Origin: Cellulomonas edaphi
GTDB lineage: Bacteria > Actinomycetota > Actinomycetes > Actinomycetales > Cellulomonadaceae
Assembly: GCF_030362815.1 (NCBI RefSeq)
Contig: NZ_JAUCGR010000001.1
Span: forward strand, 364,024 to 428,023
Direction of reading: 5' to 3'
DNA length: 64,000 bases
Part shown: piece after piece, positions 1 to 8,654 of the stretch
Layout: each line of letters begins with the position of its first letter
Position numbering within the stretch: position 1 is the stretch's first letter
Position numbers and translations under genes: made by a program
The notes under the pieces: generated by a model
Databases searched by the model: none
What the model was told of the DNA's origin: nothing
The model's input: the letters and a program-made list of their open reading frames with translations, nothing else

Positions 1-1
1 G

Positions 2-112
2 CAGCTCACACAGGTGGACGTGCGACACGCGACCGCGCGGTACCTGCGCGTCACGTCCACCGGCACCACGGGCAGCTGGTGGTCGCTGGCAGACCTCCGC
101 CTCTACCACTGA
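2..112 (+). CDS. C-terminal fragment of a protein with an F5/8 type C (discoidin/CBM32-like) domain
   Basis: The window opens inside a reading frame that gives 36 residues and stops with TGA at 110-112. The visible tail contains ARYLRVTSTG, then WWSLADLRLYH, the typical last two beta strands of a discoidin or F5/8 type C domain, where an aromatic-rich strand closes the sandwich. In actinobacteria such a domain commonly ends large secreted glycoside hydrolases and binds galactose or other glycans. That the missing part is an enzyme is inference, since only the C-terminus is visible. A strong hairpin follows the stop directly. Confidence 0.6.
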   Translation, partial: QLTQVDVRHATARYLRVTSTGTTGSWWSLADLRLYH

Positions 113-120
113 GCCCGCAG

Positions 121-150
121 GCAGCCGGCGATCGTGAGGTCGCCGGCTGC
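121..150. terminator. Rho-independent-like hairpin after the discoidin-domain gene
   Basis: GCAGCCGGCGA (121-131) pairs perfectly with TCGCCGGCTGC (140-150) around an 8-nt loop. It begins 8 nt after the preceding stop codon. No T-tract follows, as is common in high-GC actinobacteria. Its position also argues against a GTG at 134 as the start of the next gene, because that codon lies in the loop. Confidence 0.75.
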
Positions 151-175
151 CCCGGTTCGCGGGCACACTGCCCAG

Positions 176-985
176 GTGGACGACGAGTGGGGTGCGGACC
201 GGCTCGACCTCGACGCGTACCTGACGCGGGTGGGGGCGTCGGCCGACAACGACCTCGCCGCGATCCACCGGGCGCAGCTGGGTGCCGTGCCGTTCGAGAA
301 CCTCGACGTGATGCTCGGCCGCGGCGTGAGCGTGGACCTGCCGGACATCGCGCGCAAGGTGGTCGACGACGGGCGCGGCGGCTACTGCTACGAGCACGCC
401 CTGCTGCTCGGCGCGGCGCTCGAACTGCTCGGTCACGACGTGGAGCGGCGCCTCGCCCGGATCGGTGACCCCGCCGTGCAGCCACGGCCACGGTCGCACC
501 TGGTGCTGCTGGTGCGCGAGGGCGGCGAGACGTGGCTCGCCGACACCGGCTTCGGTGGCGGCCTGCTCGAGCCGGTGCCGCTGCGCGACGGCGCGGTGGT
601 GCAGCAGGGCGCGTGGTCGTTCCGCACCGACCTGGTGGCGGGTGCATGGCGGCTGTCCGAGCGGCGCAGGGGCGAGTGGGTCGCGCTGTACACCGTGCCG
701 CCGGAGACGACCTACTTCGTGGACGTCGTGGGCGCCAACCACGTGACCTCGACGAGCCCCACCTCGCACTTCACGCACGGAATCCGCGTGCAGCGCAAGG
801 ACTCCCAGGTGCTGCGCTGGCTGACCGGCCGCGTGCTCCACATCGACTCGCCCGACGAGCCCCTCCTGGAGCGGACCGTCGAGGACGGTGAGCTGGGTCA
901 GGTCCTCGACGACCTGGGCCTGCACCTCCCGGCGGCGGACGTCACCGCCCTGGTCGCGACCCTTCCGCCCGCCCGGACGGCCTGA
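176..985 (+). CDS. nat: arylamine N-acetyltransferase
   Basis: This is a cytoplasmic enzyme that transfers acetyl from acetyl-CoA to arylamines or hydrazines, 269 residues from the chosen start. The family signature RGGYCYEHALLL carries the nucleophilic cysteine at about residue 71. VPFENLD lies upstream and HVTSTSPTSHF downstream, in the usual order of the thiol-protease-like fold with its Cys-His-Asp triad. I chose the GTG at 176, because an in-frame GTG at 134 lies inside the loop of a perfect hairpin and would add 14 residues not typical of the family. No clear Shine-Dalgarno is visible. The gene stands alone and converges on the MBL-fold gene, 15 nt away. Confidence 0.9.
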   Translation: MDDEWGADRLDLDAYLTRVGASADNDLAAIHRAQLGAVPFENLDVMLGRGVSVDLPDIARKVVDDGRGGYCYEHALLLGAALELLGHDVERRLARIGDPAVQPRPRSHLVLLVREGGETWLADTGFGGGLLEPVPLRDGAVVQQGAWSFRTDLVAGAWRLSERRRGEWVALYTVPPETTYFVDVVGANHVTSTSPTSHFTHGIRVQRKDSQVLRWLTGRVLHIDSPDEPLLERTVEDGELGQVLDDLGLHLPAADVTALVATLPPARTA

Positions 986-1000
986 ACCGCGCTCCCGGTC

Positions 1001-1810
1001 TCACGTGAGCGCGTCGTGGTCCCCGCGCGTCCACGCGGCGTGCCTGGCCGCGGAGCGCAGCACCACCGCCGTCGCATCGGCCGGGATCACCCCGTCGAAG
1101 TTGTTGTAGAGCCGGTCGAACGGGCGCCGCGTGACGTGGCGGGCGACGCGCTCGGCAACGGCCCCGGACAGCGGGATGCGGTTGGGGTAGCTGCGCATGA
1201 AGCTGACCGACGTCCGGTCGGGGTTGGCGAAGAGGGTGTCGCCGCTCAGCAGCACGCCCCGCCCCTGCGCCCCGGCCGCCCAGTGCACCACCGCGCTGCC
1301 GGGGAAGTGCCCGCCCGGCTGGGAGAGCATCACGCCGGGCAGGATCTCCAGGTCGCCCTGCCAGGCGGCGATCACCGGGTCCTCGCGTGCCACCCAGTGC
1401 CGGTCCGGCTCAGCGACCAGCACCGGGACGTCCCCCAGCGCGTGCGACCACTCCACCTGCACGCCGAACATGTGCGGGTGGCTCGCGACCACCGCCGTGA
1501 CCTCCCCGAGCGCACGCACGGCGGCGACCGCCTCGTCGTCCACGTAGCCGAGCGGGTCCCACAGCAGGAGCCCGGCGGGGGTGCGCACGACCTTCGACTC
1601 CTGCCCGATGCCGACCCCGGGGCTGGCGTGCAGCGCGAACAGGTCGGGCTCGAGCTCACGCACCGCGATCCGCACGCCCGCGTGGTGCAGCTCGGCCAGC
1701 GTGGTCCACGCCTGTCCCGAGGCGGGCACCCACTGCCGCTCGTCCGCGCAGATCGCGCAGACGTCGGGCTGCTCGTCGTGCTCGACCGCGCAGGTCGCAC
1801 AGATCCACAT
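1001..1810 (-). CDS. MBL-fold hydrolase with an N-terminal zinc-ribbon-like segment
   Basis: The protein has 269 residues. It starts with two cysteine pairs (C4, C7, C18, C21; spacing CxxC-x10-CxxC), as in a rubredoxin-like zinc knuckle. A metallo-beta-lactamase fold follows. The usual HxHxDH metal motif is degenerate: the region reads ASHPHMFG. GGHFPGS and LSGDTLF are retained further on and may supply other ligands. Family knowledge therefore gives the fold but not the substrate, and the altered first motif leaves two-metal hydrolase activity uncertain. The ATG at 1810 gives a frame starting exactly before the first Cys pair. It is transcribed in the same direction as the M24 peptidase upstream, 41 nt away. 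Confidence 0.75.
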   Translation of the reverse strand: MWICATCAVEHDEQPDVCAICADERQWVPASGQAWTTLAELHHAGVRIAVRELEPDLFALHASPGVGIGQESKVVRTPAGLLLWDPLGYVDDEAVAAVRALGEVTAVVASHPHMFGVQVEWSHALGDVPVLVAEPDRHWVAREDPVIAAWQGDLEILPGVMLSQPGGHFPGSAVVHWAAGAQGRGVLLSGDTLFANPDRTSVSFMRSYPNRIPLSGAVAERVARHVTRRPFDRLYNNFDGVIPADATAVVLRSAARHAAWTRGDHDALT

Positions 1811-1851
1811 GCACCCGAGCGTGCCGTCGTGATCAGGACGGGGCAAGCCCG

Positions 1852-2976
1852 TCAGGCGACGACGAGCAGCTCGCGCGGGCTGTCGTTCAGCCGCAGGGCG
1901 CGCTGCGGGTGCCCGGGCGGGAACGCGACGACGATGTCCTCGATCCGCACGCCGAACCGGCCGGGCAGGTAGATGCCGGGCTCGACGCTGAAGCACATGC
2001 CCGCCTCGATCGGCCGCTCCTCGCCCTCCACGATGTACGGCGGCTCGTGCGTGGTGGTGCCGATGCCGTGGCCGGTGCGGTGGATGAACCGCTCGCCGTA
2101 GCCCGCGTCGGTGATCACCGCCCGCGCCGCGCGGTCGACGTCCTGGCACGTGGCACCGGGCCGGACGGCCTCGAAGCCGGCCTGCTGCGCGGCGCGCACC
2201 ACGTCGTGCACCTCGCGCTCCTCGGCGGTGACGTCCTCGCCCACGTGCACCGTGCGGCTGGTGTCCGACCCGTACCCGTGCATGAGACCGCCGAAGTCGA
2301 GGACCACCATGTCGCCGACCTCGATCACGCGGTCCCCCGCGTCGTGGTGCGGGTTCGCGCCGTTCTCGCCCGCGCACACGAGCGTGAAGTCCACGTGCTG
2401 GTGCCCGTGCGAGCGCAGGAGCTGGGCGAGGTCGTCGGCGACGTCACGTTCGCGACGTCCCGAGAACCGCGTGCTGAGGACGTCGATGAACGCCGCGTCC
2501 GCCGCCATCCCCGCCGCCGAGAGCCTGCTGAGCTCCTCGGCGTCCTTGACCGCACGCAGCATGGGCAGCACGTCGGTGAACGCCGCGAAGCCGGCTCCCG
2601 GGAGAGCGCGCTGCAGCCCGAGCACGTGCAGCGCCCACAGCCCGTCGGACACCGCGTAGCGCCCGTCCGGCTGCAGCATCCGGGCCACCGTGGCGTACTC
2701 GTCGTCCCCGTCCTTCCAGGCGACCACCTCGAGGCCGCTGCCGAGGGACGCCTCGAGGTCACCGCGCTCGAGCAGGGGGACGACCACCACCGGGTCGGCG
2801 TCGGCCGGCAGCACCAGCATCGTGAGCCGCTCGAGGATCGCGGTCGGCACGTAGCCGGTGAAGTAGGCCAGGTCGGGACCGGGCGCGACGAGGATCCCGG
2901 CCAGCCCGGCGGCGCGCGCCTGGGCGGCCGCGCGGCGGCGCCTGACGACGAAGTCCTGCGGCGCGAACGGCCTCAT
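1852..2976 (-). CDS. M24 family metallopeptidase (Xaa-Pro dipeptidase/aminopeptidase P type)
   Basis: This 374-residue cytoplasmic peptidase would release residues next to proline using a dinuclear metal centre. An N-terminal creatinase-like domain (about 1-145) precedes the pita-bread catalytic domain. All five expected metal ligands are visible: D227 (VLDFGG), D238 (GSDTSRT), H303 (TGHGIG), E332 (SVEPGIY) and E346 (RIEDIV). Length and layout fit bacterial prolidase-like members of this family. No signal peptide is seen. It may form a two-gene unit with the MBL-fold gene downstream. Confidence 0.92.
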   Translation of the reverse strand: MRPFAPQDFVVRRRRAAAQARAAGLAGILVAPGPDLAYFTGYVPTAILERLTMLVLPADADPVVVVPLLERGDLEASLGSGLEVVAWKDGDDEYATVARMLQPDGRYAVSDGLWALHVLGLQRALPGAGFAAFTDVLPMLRAVKDAEELSRLSAAGMAADAAFIDVLSTRFSGRRERDVADDLAQLLRSHGHQHVDFTLVCAGENGANPHHDAGDRVIEVGDMVVLDFGGLMHGYGSDTSRTVHVGEDVTAEEREVHDVVRAAQQAGFEAVRPGATCQDVDRAARAVITDAGYGERFIHRTGHGIGTTTHEPPYIVEGEERPIEAGMCFSVEPGIYLPGRFGVRIEDIVVAFPPGHPQRALRLNDSPRELLVVA

Positions 2977-3009
2977 GGCCGCCAGCCTGCCACCGACCCG
3001 CGGCCGGGG

Positions 3010-3303
3010 CTACGCCCGGGGCTTCGTGGCCTTGCCGTCGAGCCACAGCGTGTCGGACTCGTCGCGGTGCACGCCCTCGGTGCCGACGAACTTCGCGTCG
3101 ATCGTCGGGCCGTTGCGGATGACGTGCACCAGCGCCATGCCGTGCCCCCGGCCGAGCCCGTAGTCGGACTTGAGCCACTCGAGGATGACGCCGGCCTTGA
3201 CGGAGGGGTCGTCGAACCCGCGCTCGTGCGCCTGGTCGACGAGCTGGCGCGGCGTCAGGCCCGTCTTGTCCTCGATCGTGTCGAGGTACGCCTGGAACGA
3301 CAT
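3010..3303 (-). CDS. DUF4287 domain protein
   Basis: This is a 97-residue soluble protein. It matches the small actinobacterial DUF4287 family by sequence pattern: it opens MSFQAYLDTIEDKTGLTPRQL, has WLKSDYGLGRGHGMALVHVI in the middle, and is helical and charged throughout. No catalytic residues or biochemical function are known to me for this family. A Shine-Dalgarno (GAGGA) lies just upstream of the ATG at 3303. It is divergent from the DUF5701-like gene, with 134 nt between the starts, so each probably has its own promoter. Confidence 0.8.
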   Translation of the reverse strand: MSFQAYLDTIEDKTGLTPRQLVDQAHERGFDDPSVKAGVILEWLKSDYGLGRGHGMALVHVIRNGPTIDAKFVGTEGVHRDESDTLWLDGKATKPRA

Positions 3304-3437
3304 GCTGGTCCTCCTCGTGGCAGCCGGCTGGGACGCACGCTAGCGGAGGATGCCGACACCGCGCCGCGCGCGGGAACCCGCCTGCTCGCACGGGCGTTGA
3401 GTACAAGCCCCGTACGCCACCGCGCAAGGAGTTCACC

Positions 3438-4142
3438 ATGGGCGTTCCCGTCACGGTCGTCGACCCCGCGTTCCCCACGGCAGCCGCACCTCCGTCGCAA
3501 GCAGCCACGGCCTTCGACCCTTCGGCGACGCCGGCCCAGGAGCTCGAGCGCCAGGTCACCACGTACGTCGAGCTCGGCGTGCCCGCGGTCCTCGGCCTGG
3601 ATGAGGCGGGCTTCCGCGCACTCGTCGCGCCGCTGTCCGCCGAGGGCCTCCCGCCCGCGGCGGCGTCCCGGCCGGACGACGCGGTCGACGTCCTCCTCGT
3701 CGTGCCGGTGCCCGACGTCAACGACCTCGCGCCCGCGATGCGCCGGGGGTCGAAGGTGGGCGTCAGCGTGATCGATCGCGACGAGGCGGCCACCTATCGA
3801 CCGCTCGCCGGGCTCGAGATCCCGCGCGGTCCCTACCTGCTGTGGGGCATCGACACCGGGTCGGAGTTCTGCAACGAGCGCCCCGAGGACGCACTCGCGG
3901 CCGTCACGTCCCGCGGCCGCACGCCCCTGACCATCGACGAGGGGGTGGCCCTGGCGATCGTCCGGCCGGACATGCTGCGTCCCAACCGCTGCTTCTCGCT
4001 GATGGGTTCCCGCACGGGCACCAACCAGCGGGTGCCCGCGGTCTGGATCAGCGAGCGTCGGGCGAAGCTGGGCTGGTGCTGGGACCGCAACCCGCACACC
4101 TGGCTCGGCGCGGCGTCGGCAGCGGGGCGACGAGCCGCCTGA
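3438..4142 (+). CDS. DUF5701-like protein of unknown function
   Basis: This is a soluble 234-residue protein without signal peptide or membrane segment. The conserved-looking C-terminal half includes YLLWGIDTGSEF, PLTIDEGVALAIVRPD, NRCFSLMGSRTGTNQRVPAVWI and LGWCWDRNPHTWLGAASA. I recognise this pattern from actinobacterial proteins labelled DUF5701, but that rests on memory and no function is known. The Shine-Dalgarno AAGGAG is well placed before the ATG. The N-terminal 40 residues are rich in Ala and Pro and probably flexible. Confidence 0.65.
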   Translation: MGVPVTVVDPAFPTAAAPPSQAATAFDPSATPAQELERQVTTYVELGVPAVLGLDEAGFRALVAPLSAEGLPPAAASRPDDAVDVLLVVPVPDVNDLAPAMRRGSKVGVSVIDRDEAATYRPLAGLEIPRGPYLLWGIDTGSEFCNERPEDALAAVTSRGRTPLTIDEGVALAIVRPDMLRPNRCFSLMGSRTGTNQRVPAVWISERRAKLGWCWDRNPHTWLGAASAAGRRAA

Positions 4143-4187
4143 CGCGGGGCGGTCGGTCGCGGACGGCGACGGCAGCATCGAGATCAT

Positions 4188-4222
4188 CCCAACGCTTACC
4201 GTTCGGTAGGTGAAGGGCTTAC
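4188..4222 (+). promoter_or_regulatory. GCTTAC half-sites upstream of the GH3 gene
   Basis: Two direct GCTTAC copies (4194-4199 and 4217-4222) lie 23 bp apart, about two helical turns, and a palindrome TACCG-TT-CGGTA (4197-4208) overlaps the first. GCTTAC is the half-site of the perfect palindrome upstream of the nearby ABC importer. A shared LacI-type regulator is therefore plausible, but this is inference. Confidence 0.45.
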
Positions 4223-4289
4223 GCTGCTCTCCGAATCGTTTCGACCATCGACCACAGCGCCGTGGCGCACGCTAGAGGGGGGCACCGCC

Positions 4290-6575
4290 ATGAGTGCCGA
4301 CATGCCGTACCAGGACCCGACGCTCCCGGTGCCGGACCGCGTCGCCGACCTGCTCAGCCGCATGACGCTGGCCGAGAAGGTGGGCCAGATGCTGCAGCTC
4401 AACGCGAAGGACGGCGTCCGGGCAGCCATCGAGGAGATGCACGCGGGCTCGATCCTGCACGCCTCCCCCGAGCGGGTCCGCGAGGCCGCGGCGCTGACCG
4501 AGAAGACCCGGCTGCGCATCCCGCTGCTGGTCGCCGAGGACTGCATCCACGGCCACTCGTTCTGGGTGGGCGCCACCATCTTCCCCACCCAGCTGGGCAT
4601 GGCCGCGACATGGGACCCCGCGCTCGTCGAGCAGGTCGCGCGGGCGACGGCGGTCGAGGTCGCCGCCACCGGCATCCACTGGACGTTCTCGCCCGTCCTG
4701 TGCATCACGCGCGACCTGCGATGGGGCCGCGTGAGCGAGACGTTCGGCGAGGACCCCTTCCTCATCGGCGAGCTGGCCTCCGCCATGGTCCGCGGCTACC
4801 AGGGAGACGGCCTCGACGACCCGACGGCCATCCTGGCCACGGCCAAGCACTTCGCCGGCTACTCGGAGACGCAGGGCGGACGCGACGCGAGCGAGGCGGA
4901 CATCTCCCGCCGCAAGCTGCGCTCGTGGTTCCTGCCGCCGTTCGAGCGCGTGGCCAAGGAGGGCTGCCGCACGTTCATGCTCGGCTACCAGTCCATGGAC
5001 GGCGTGCCGATCACGGTGAACAACTGGCTGCTCAACGACGTGCTGCGCGGCGAGTGGGGCTACACCGGCACGCTCGTCACCGACTGGGACAACGTCGGAC
5101 GGATGGTGTGGGAGCAGCACATCGCCGCCGACTACACCGAGGCCTCGGCTCGCGCCATCAAGGCGGGCAACGACATGGTCATGACGACCCCGAACTTCTT
5201 CGCCGGGGCGCAGGAGGCGGTCGAGCTGGGCATGGTGCCCGAGGCCACGGTCGACGCGGCCGTCGCACGCATCCTCACGCTCAAGTTCGAGCTCGGCCTC
5301 TTCGAGAACCCGCGCCACCCCGACGTCGCGCTGCAGGAGCGGCACATCGGCTCGGCCGAGCACGCCGCACTCAACCTCGAGATCGCGCGCCGCTCGCTCG
5401 TGCTGCTCAGCAACGACGGGACGCTCCCGCTCGAGGGCGGACTCACCGCGGGTCCCGACGGGCGCGCGACGGGGACGGCCCCCTCCCGCACGGTGGCCGT
5501 CGTCGGCCCCAACGCCGACGACCAGCACGCGCAGCTGGGCGACTGGGCCGGCGCCTCGGGCCAGGCCGACTGGCTTCCCGAGGGCCACCCGCGCCACATG
5601 ACCCAGACCGTGCTCGACGGGTTCCGCGACCACGTCCCCACCGGCTGGACCGTGACGCACGCGCGCGGCGCCGACATCCTGACCGTCGGACCCGACCCGG
5701 AGGGTGCGTTCTTCCCCGACGGCCAGCCGCGACCGCAGGTGGTCGTGCCGTCCGAGCCCGACGAGGCCCTGATCGCCGAGGCCGTCGCGGCCGCGCGGGA
5801 CGCCGACTACGTGGTCGCGGTCGTCGGCGACTGCATCGAGCTGGTCGGCGAGGGGCGCTCCACGGCCACGCTCGACCTCATCGGCGGCCAGGTGGCGCTG
5901 CTCGACGCGCTCGCCGAGACCGGCACGCCGCTCGTCGTCGTCGTGATCGCCTCGAAGCCGCTGGTGCTGCCGCCGTCGGCGATGAACGCGGCCGCGATCA
6001 TCCACGCCGCCAACCCGGGCATGCGCGGCGGGCGGGCCGTGGCCGAGCTGGTGCTGGGCCTGATCGAGCCCTCGGGCCGGCTGCCGATCTCCTACGCGCG
6101 TCACGTGGGCCAGCAGCCCACGTTCTACAACCAGCTGCCCGGCCAGCACGGCCAGCGCTACGCGGACCTCACCCAGAGCCCGGCGTTCGCGTTCGGCGAG
6201 GGCCTGACGTACACGACGGTCGCCTACGACGACCTCGTGGTCCTCACGCCCACCGTCACGGCCGACGACACGATCGCCGCGCAGGTGACGCTCCGCAACA
6301 TCGGCTCACGCCCCGCGCTCGAGACCGTGCAGGTGTACGTGCACGACGTCGTCTCCTCGGTCACGTGGGCCGAGAAGGAGCTCAAGGCGTACCAGCAGGT
6401 GGTCCTCGCACCGGGAGAGACCCGCACGGTCGCGATCGAGGTCGCCGCGGCGGACTGCACCCTCGTGGACGCCGACGGCCACCGCCTCGTCGAGTCGGGC
6501 GCGTTCGAGCTGCTGGTGGGGCCGTCGTCGCGCGACGAGTCGCTGCTGCGCGGCGGGTTCACGATCAAGGCCTGA
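4290..6575 (+). CDS. Glycoside hydrolase family 3 beta-glycosidase, cytoplasmic
   Basis: This 761-residue enzyme has the complete GH3 layout: a TIM-barrel domain with KH at 186-187 (TAKHFAGY), the nucleophile D265 in LVTDWDNVG, an alpha/beta sandwich domain beginning near residue 390, and a C-terminal fibronectin III-like domain from about 660. It should remove beta-linked glucose or xylose from the non-reducing end of oligosaccharides; the exact sugar cannot be read from sequence. It lacks a signal peptide, so it fits intracellular cleavage of imported oligosaccharides. It converges on the ABC importer, separated by a bidirectional terminator. The ATG at 4290 follows a GGGGGG-rich Shine-Dalgarno. 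Confidence 0.92.
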   Translation: MSADMPYQDPTLPVPDRVADLLSRMTLAEKVGQMLQLNAKDGVRAAIEEMHAGSILHASPERVREAAALTEKTRLRIPLLVAEDCIHGHSFWVGATIFPTQLGMAATWDPALVEQVARATAVEVAATGIHWTFSPVLCITRDLRWGRVSETFGEDPFLIGELASAMVRGYQGDGLDDPTAILATAKHFAGYSETQGGRDASEADISRRKLRSWFLPPFERVAKEGCRTFMLGYQSMDGVPITVNNWLLNDVLRGEWGYTGTLVTDWDNVGRMVWEQHIAADYTEASARAIKAGNDMVMTTPNFFAGAQEAVELGMVPEATVDAAVARILTLKFELGLFENPRHPDVALQERHIGSAEHAALNLEIARRSLVLLSNDGTLPLEGGLTAGPDGRATGTAPSRTVAVVGPNADDQHAQLGDWAGASGQADWLPEGHPRHMTQTVLDGFRDHVPTGWTVTHARGADILTVGPDPEGAFFPDGQPRPQVVVPSEPDEALIAEAVAAARDADYVVAVVGDCIELVGEGRSTATLDLIGGQVALLDALAETGTPLVVVVIASKPLVLPPSAMNAAAIIHAANPGMRGGRAVAELVLGLIEPSGRLPISYARHVGQQPTFYNQLPGQHGQRYADLTQSPAFAFGEGLTYTTVAYDDLVVLTPTVTADDTIAAQVTLRNIGSRPALETVQVYVHDVVSSVTWAEKELKAYQQVVLAPGETRTVAIEVAAADCTLVDADGHRLVESGAFELLVGPSSRDESLLRGGFTIKA

Positions 6576-6580
6576 GCCCC

Positions 6581-6614
6581 GGTGCTGGGCCCTCCGCAGC
6601 GAGGGCCCAGCACC
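6581..6614. terminator. Bidirectional terminator between GH3 and the ABC importer
   Basis: GGTGCTGGGCCCTC (6581-6594) pairs perfectly over 14 bp with GAGGGCCCAGCACC (6601-6614) around a 6-nt loop. It lies between two convergent stop codons (6575 and 6625), so it can serve both strands. Confidence 0.85.
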
Positions 6615-6624
6615 GTCCTCCCGT

Positions 6625-7557
6625 CTACCCCTTGACGGAGCCCGCGAGCAGCCCGCGGACGAAGTAGCGCTGCAGCGCCAGGAACACGATGAGCGGCACC
6701 ACCATCGCGACGAACGCGCCGGCGGACAGCAGGTGCCACTGCGAGCCTCGCGTGCCCGCGAGCTCGGCCACGCGCACGGTCAGCGGCGCGGTGTCGGGCG
6801 CGCCGAACACCAGCGCGACCAGCAGGTCGTTCCAGACCCACAGGAACTGGAAGATCGCGAACGACGCGATGGCGGGCGTGAGCAGCGGGAGCAGGACGCG
6901 GAAGAAGATCTTCACGTGCCCGGCGCCGTCGACGCGGGCGGCCTCGACCAGCTCGCGCGGGATCTGCTTCATGAAGTTGTGCAGCAGGTAGATGGCGAGC
7001 GGCAGCGCGAAGATCGAGTGCGACAGCCAGATCACCCAGAACGTGCCGCTCACCCCGGAGCGGTTGTACTGCGTCAGCAGCGGGATCATCGTCACCTGGA
7101 TCGGCACCACCTGGAGCGCGAACACCGCGACGAACAGGATGTTGCGGCCCTTGAAGTCGATCCAGGCGAAGGCGTAGGCCGCCAGCAGCGCGAGCGAGAT
7201 GGGGATGACCACCGCGGGCAGTGTGATGACCAGCGAGTTGATGAAGTAGGTGGACAGCTTGGTCGAGGACCCGAACAGCACCTCGGTGTAGTTGTCGAAC
7301 GAGAAGTTCGGGTCCTGCCACGCGGTCCACCAGCCCGACCGGCGGATGTCGGAACGCGGGCGGAACGACGTGACCAGCAGGCCGAGCGTGGGGATCGTCC
7401 ACAGCAGCGCGATGACGATGGCGAGCGCGGAGGCCCACGGCGACGACAGCCGACCCTTGACGGCGATGGCGCGCTTGTCGGCGCGCGAGAGCTTGCTCTC
7501 CTTGCGTGAGTCGCCGACCTGCGAGTCCAGCAGGTCGGTGGGCGGGATGACGGTCAT
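6625..7557 (-). CDS. Sugar ABC importer permease, MalG/AglG type
   Basis: This is a 310-residue inner-membrane permease with about six transmembrane helices after a cytoplasmic N-terminus of about 40 residues. The EAA loop that contacts the ATPase is visible as ELVEAARVDGAGHVKIFFRV. It ends GLLAGSVKG, typical for MalG-type subunits. Its start overlaps the stop of the partner permease by 4 nt (ATGA), so the two are translationally coupled. No ATPase gene is present; actinobacterial importers of this class usually share MsiK encoded elsewhere. This is the last gene of a three-gene operon headed by the binding protein. Confidence 0.92.
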   Translation of the reverse strand: MTVIPPTDLLDSQVGDSRKESKLSRADKRAIAVKGRLSSPWASALAIVIALLWTIPTLGLLVTSFRPRSDIRRSGWWTAWQDPNFSFDNYTEVLFGSSTKLSTYFINSLVITLPAVVIPISLALLAAYAFAWIDFKGRNILFVAVFALQVVPIQVTMIPLLTQYNRSGVSGTFWVIWLSHSIFALPLAIYLLHNFMKQIPRELVEAARVDGAGHVKIFFRVLLPLLTPAIASFAIFQFLWVWNDLLVALVFGAPDTAPLTVRVAELAGTRGSQWHLLSAGAFVAMVVPLIVFLALQRYFVRGLLAGSVKG

Positions 7558-8543
7558 CGGACCTCCTCCGCGAGCCGCAGCTGTCGGACGTTGTAGACGA
7601 CGATGGGGATCACGAGCACGAACAGGATCACCGCGAGCGCGGCGCCCAGCCCGGCGTTCTCCGCCCGGAAGCTCTGCGTGTAGAACTCGTAGGCCACCAC
7701 CGACGTCTTGAAGTTGCCGCCGGTCATGGTGCGCACCACGTCGAACACCTTGAGCGTGGCCATGGCGATGGTGGTGAGCACCACCACGAGCGCCGGCCGG
7801 ATGGACGGCACGGTGATGTACCGGAACATGCCCAGCCCGTGCAGGCCGTCGAGGCGCGCGGCCTCGACGATGTCGTCGGGGATGGCCTTGACCGCGGCCG
7901 AGATCACCGTCATGGCGAAGCCCGCCTGGATCCAGATCATCACGACGATGAGGAACAGCGTGTTCCACGGTTGGTGGAGCAGGAACTGCTGGGGCTCGAA
8001 GCCGAGCCACACGAGCAGCTGGTTGGCCAGGCCGATCTGCTGGATGTTGCCCTGGTTCGGCTTGTACTCGTAGACGAACTTCCAGATGATCGAGGCGCCC
8101 ACCAGGGAGATCGCCATAGGCAGGAAGATCAGGGTCTTGGCGAAGGACTCGAACCGGGCCCGGTCGATCAGCACCGCGTAGACCAGCCCGATCGCGGTGG
8201 CGCACAGGGGCACCAGGACCACCCACAGCACCGTGTTGCGCAGGACGATCTGGAACTGCGGGTCGGTGAACGCGGTCACGTAGTTGTCGGCGCCCACGAA
8301 GTTCCGGCTCTTGGCGTCGAACAACGACAGGCGGATCGTGTTGAGCCCCGGGTAGACGAGACCGAACGCCAGGAACAGCAGCGTCGGACCCAGGAAGCCG
8401 GTGACCACGAGCCAGGTCGGCGCGCGCTTGATCCGGTCGACGCCGAACAGCAGGACGCTCATCACTGCCACGAACAGCAGGATGGCGACCACCATCAGCG
8501 CGAGCTTGTGCCCCGTGGTGTCGGCGTGCAGCAGCCAGTCCAT
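7554..8543 (-). CDS. Sugar ABC importer permease, MalF/AglF type
   Basis: This 329-residue membrane permease begins with one extra helix (about 13-35) before the conserved six-helix core, as in alpha-glucoside AglF-type subunits. The EAA motif is EAARLDGLHGLGMFRYI. It should form a heterodimeric channel with the overlapping downstream permease. The ATG at 8543 has a GAGAGG Shine-Dalgarno about 9 nt upstream. It is separated from the binding-protein gene by 111 nt containing a strong hairpin, which may let the binding protein be made in excess of the permeases. Confidence 0.92.
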   Translation of the reverse strand: MDWLLHADTTGHKLALMVVAILLFVAVMSVLLFGVDRIKRAPTWLVVTGFLGPTLLFLAFGLVYPGLNTIRLSLFDAKSRNFVGADNYVTAFTDPQFQIVLRNTVLWVVLVPLCATAIGLVYAVLIDRARFESFAKTLIFLPMAISLVGASIIWKFVYEYKPNQGNIQQIGLANQLLVWLGFEPQQFLLHQPWNTLFLIVVMIWIQAGFAMTVISAAVKAIPDDIVEAARLDGLHGLGMFRYITVPSIRPALVVVLTTIAMATLKVFDVVRTMTGGNFKTSVVAYEFYTQSFRAENAGLGAALAVILFVLVIPIVVYNVRQLRLAEEVR

Positions 8544-8604
8544 CCGATCAACCTCTCGTCGGCACGTCGTCGTGCGGTCGGCGGTGCAAGCAATCCTCGA
8601 GGAC

Positions 8605-8648
8605 AGGCGTGGGAGGAGCCACCGGACTCGGCGACTCCTCCCACGCCT
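8605..8648. terminator. Intercistronic hairpin between binding protein and permease genes
   Basis: AGGCGTGGGAGGAG (8605-8618) pairs perfectly over 14 bp with CTCCTCCCACGCCT (8635-8648), loop 16 nt. It lies right after the binding-protein stop. Such hairpins often act as partial terminators or 3' mRNA stabilisers that raise binding-protein levels above permease levels; that role is inferred here. Confidence 0.7.
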
Positions 8649-8654
8649 CGTGCG

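Noticed and set aside
134-175. Earlier GTG start for arylamine N-acetyltransferase
   Set aside because: The codon lies in the loop of a perfect 11-bp terminator stem and the extension is not typical of the family.
4272-6149. Very long open frame on the minus strand (625 codons) antisense to GH3
   Set aside because: High GC makes antisense frames open. The translation is Arg/His/Gly-rich without domains, and the plus strand shows all GH3 motifs.
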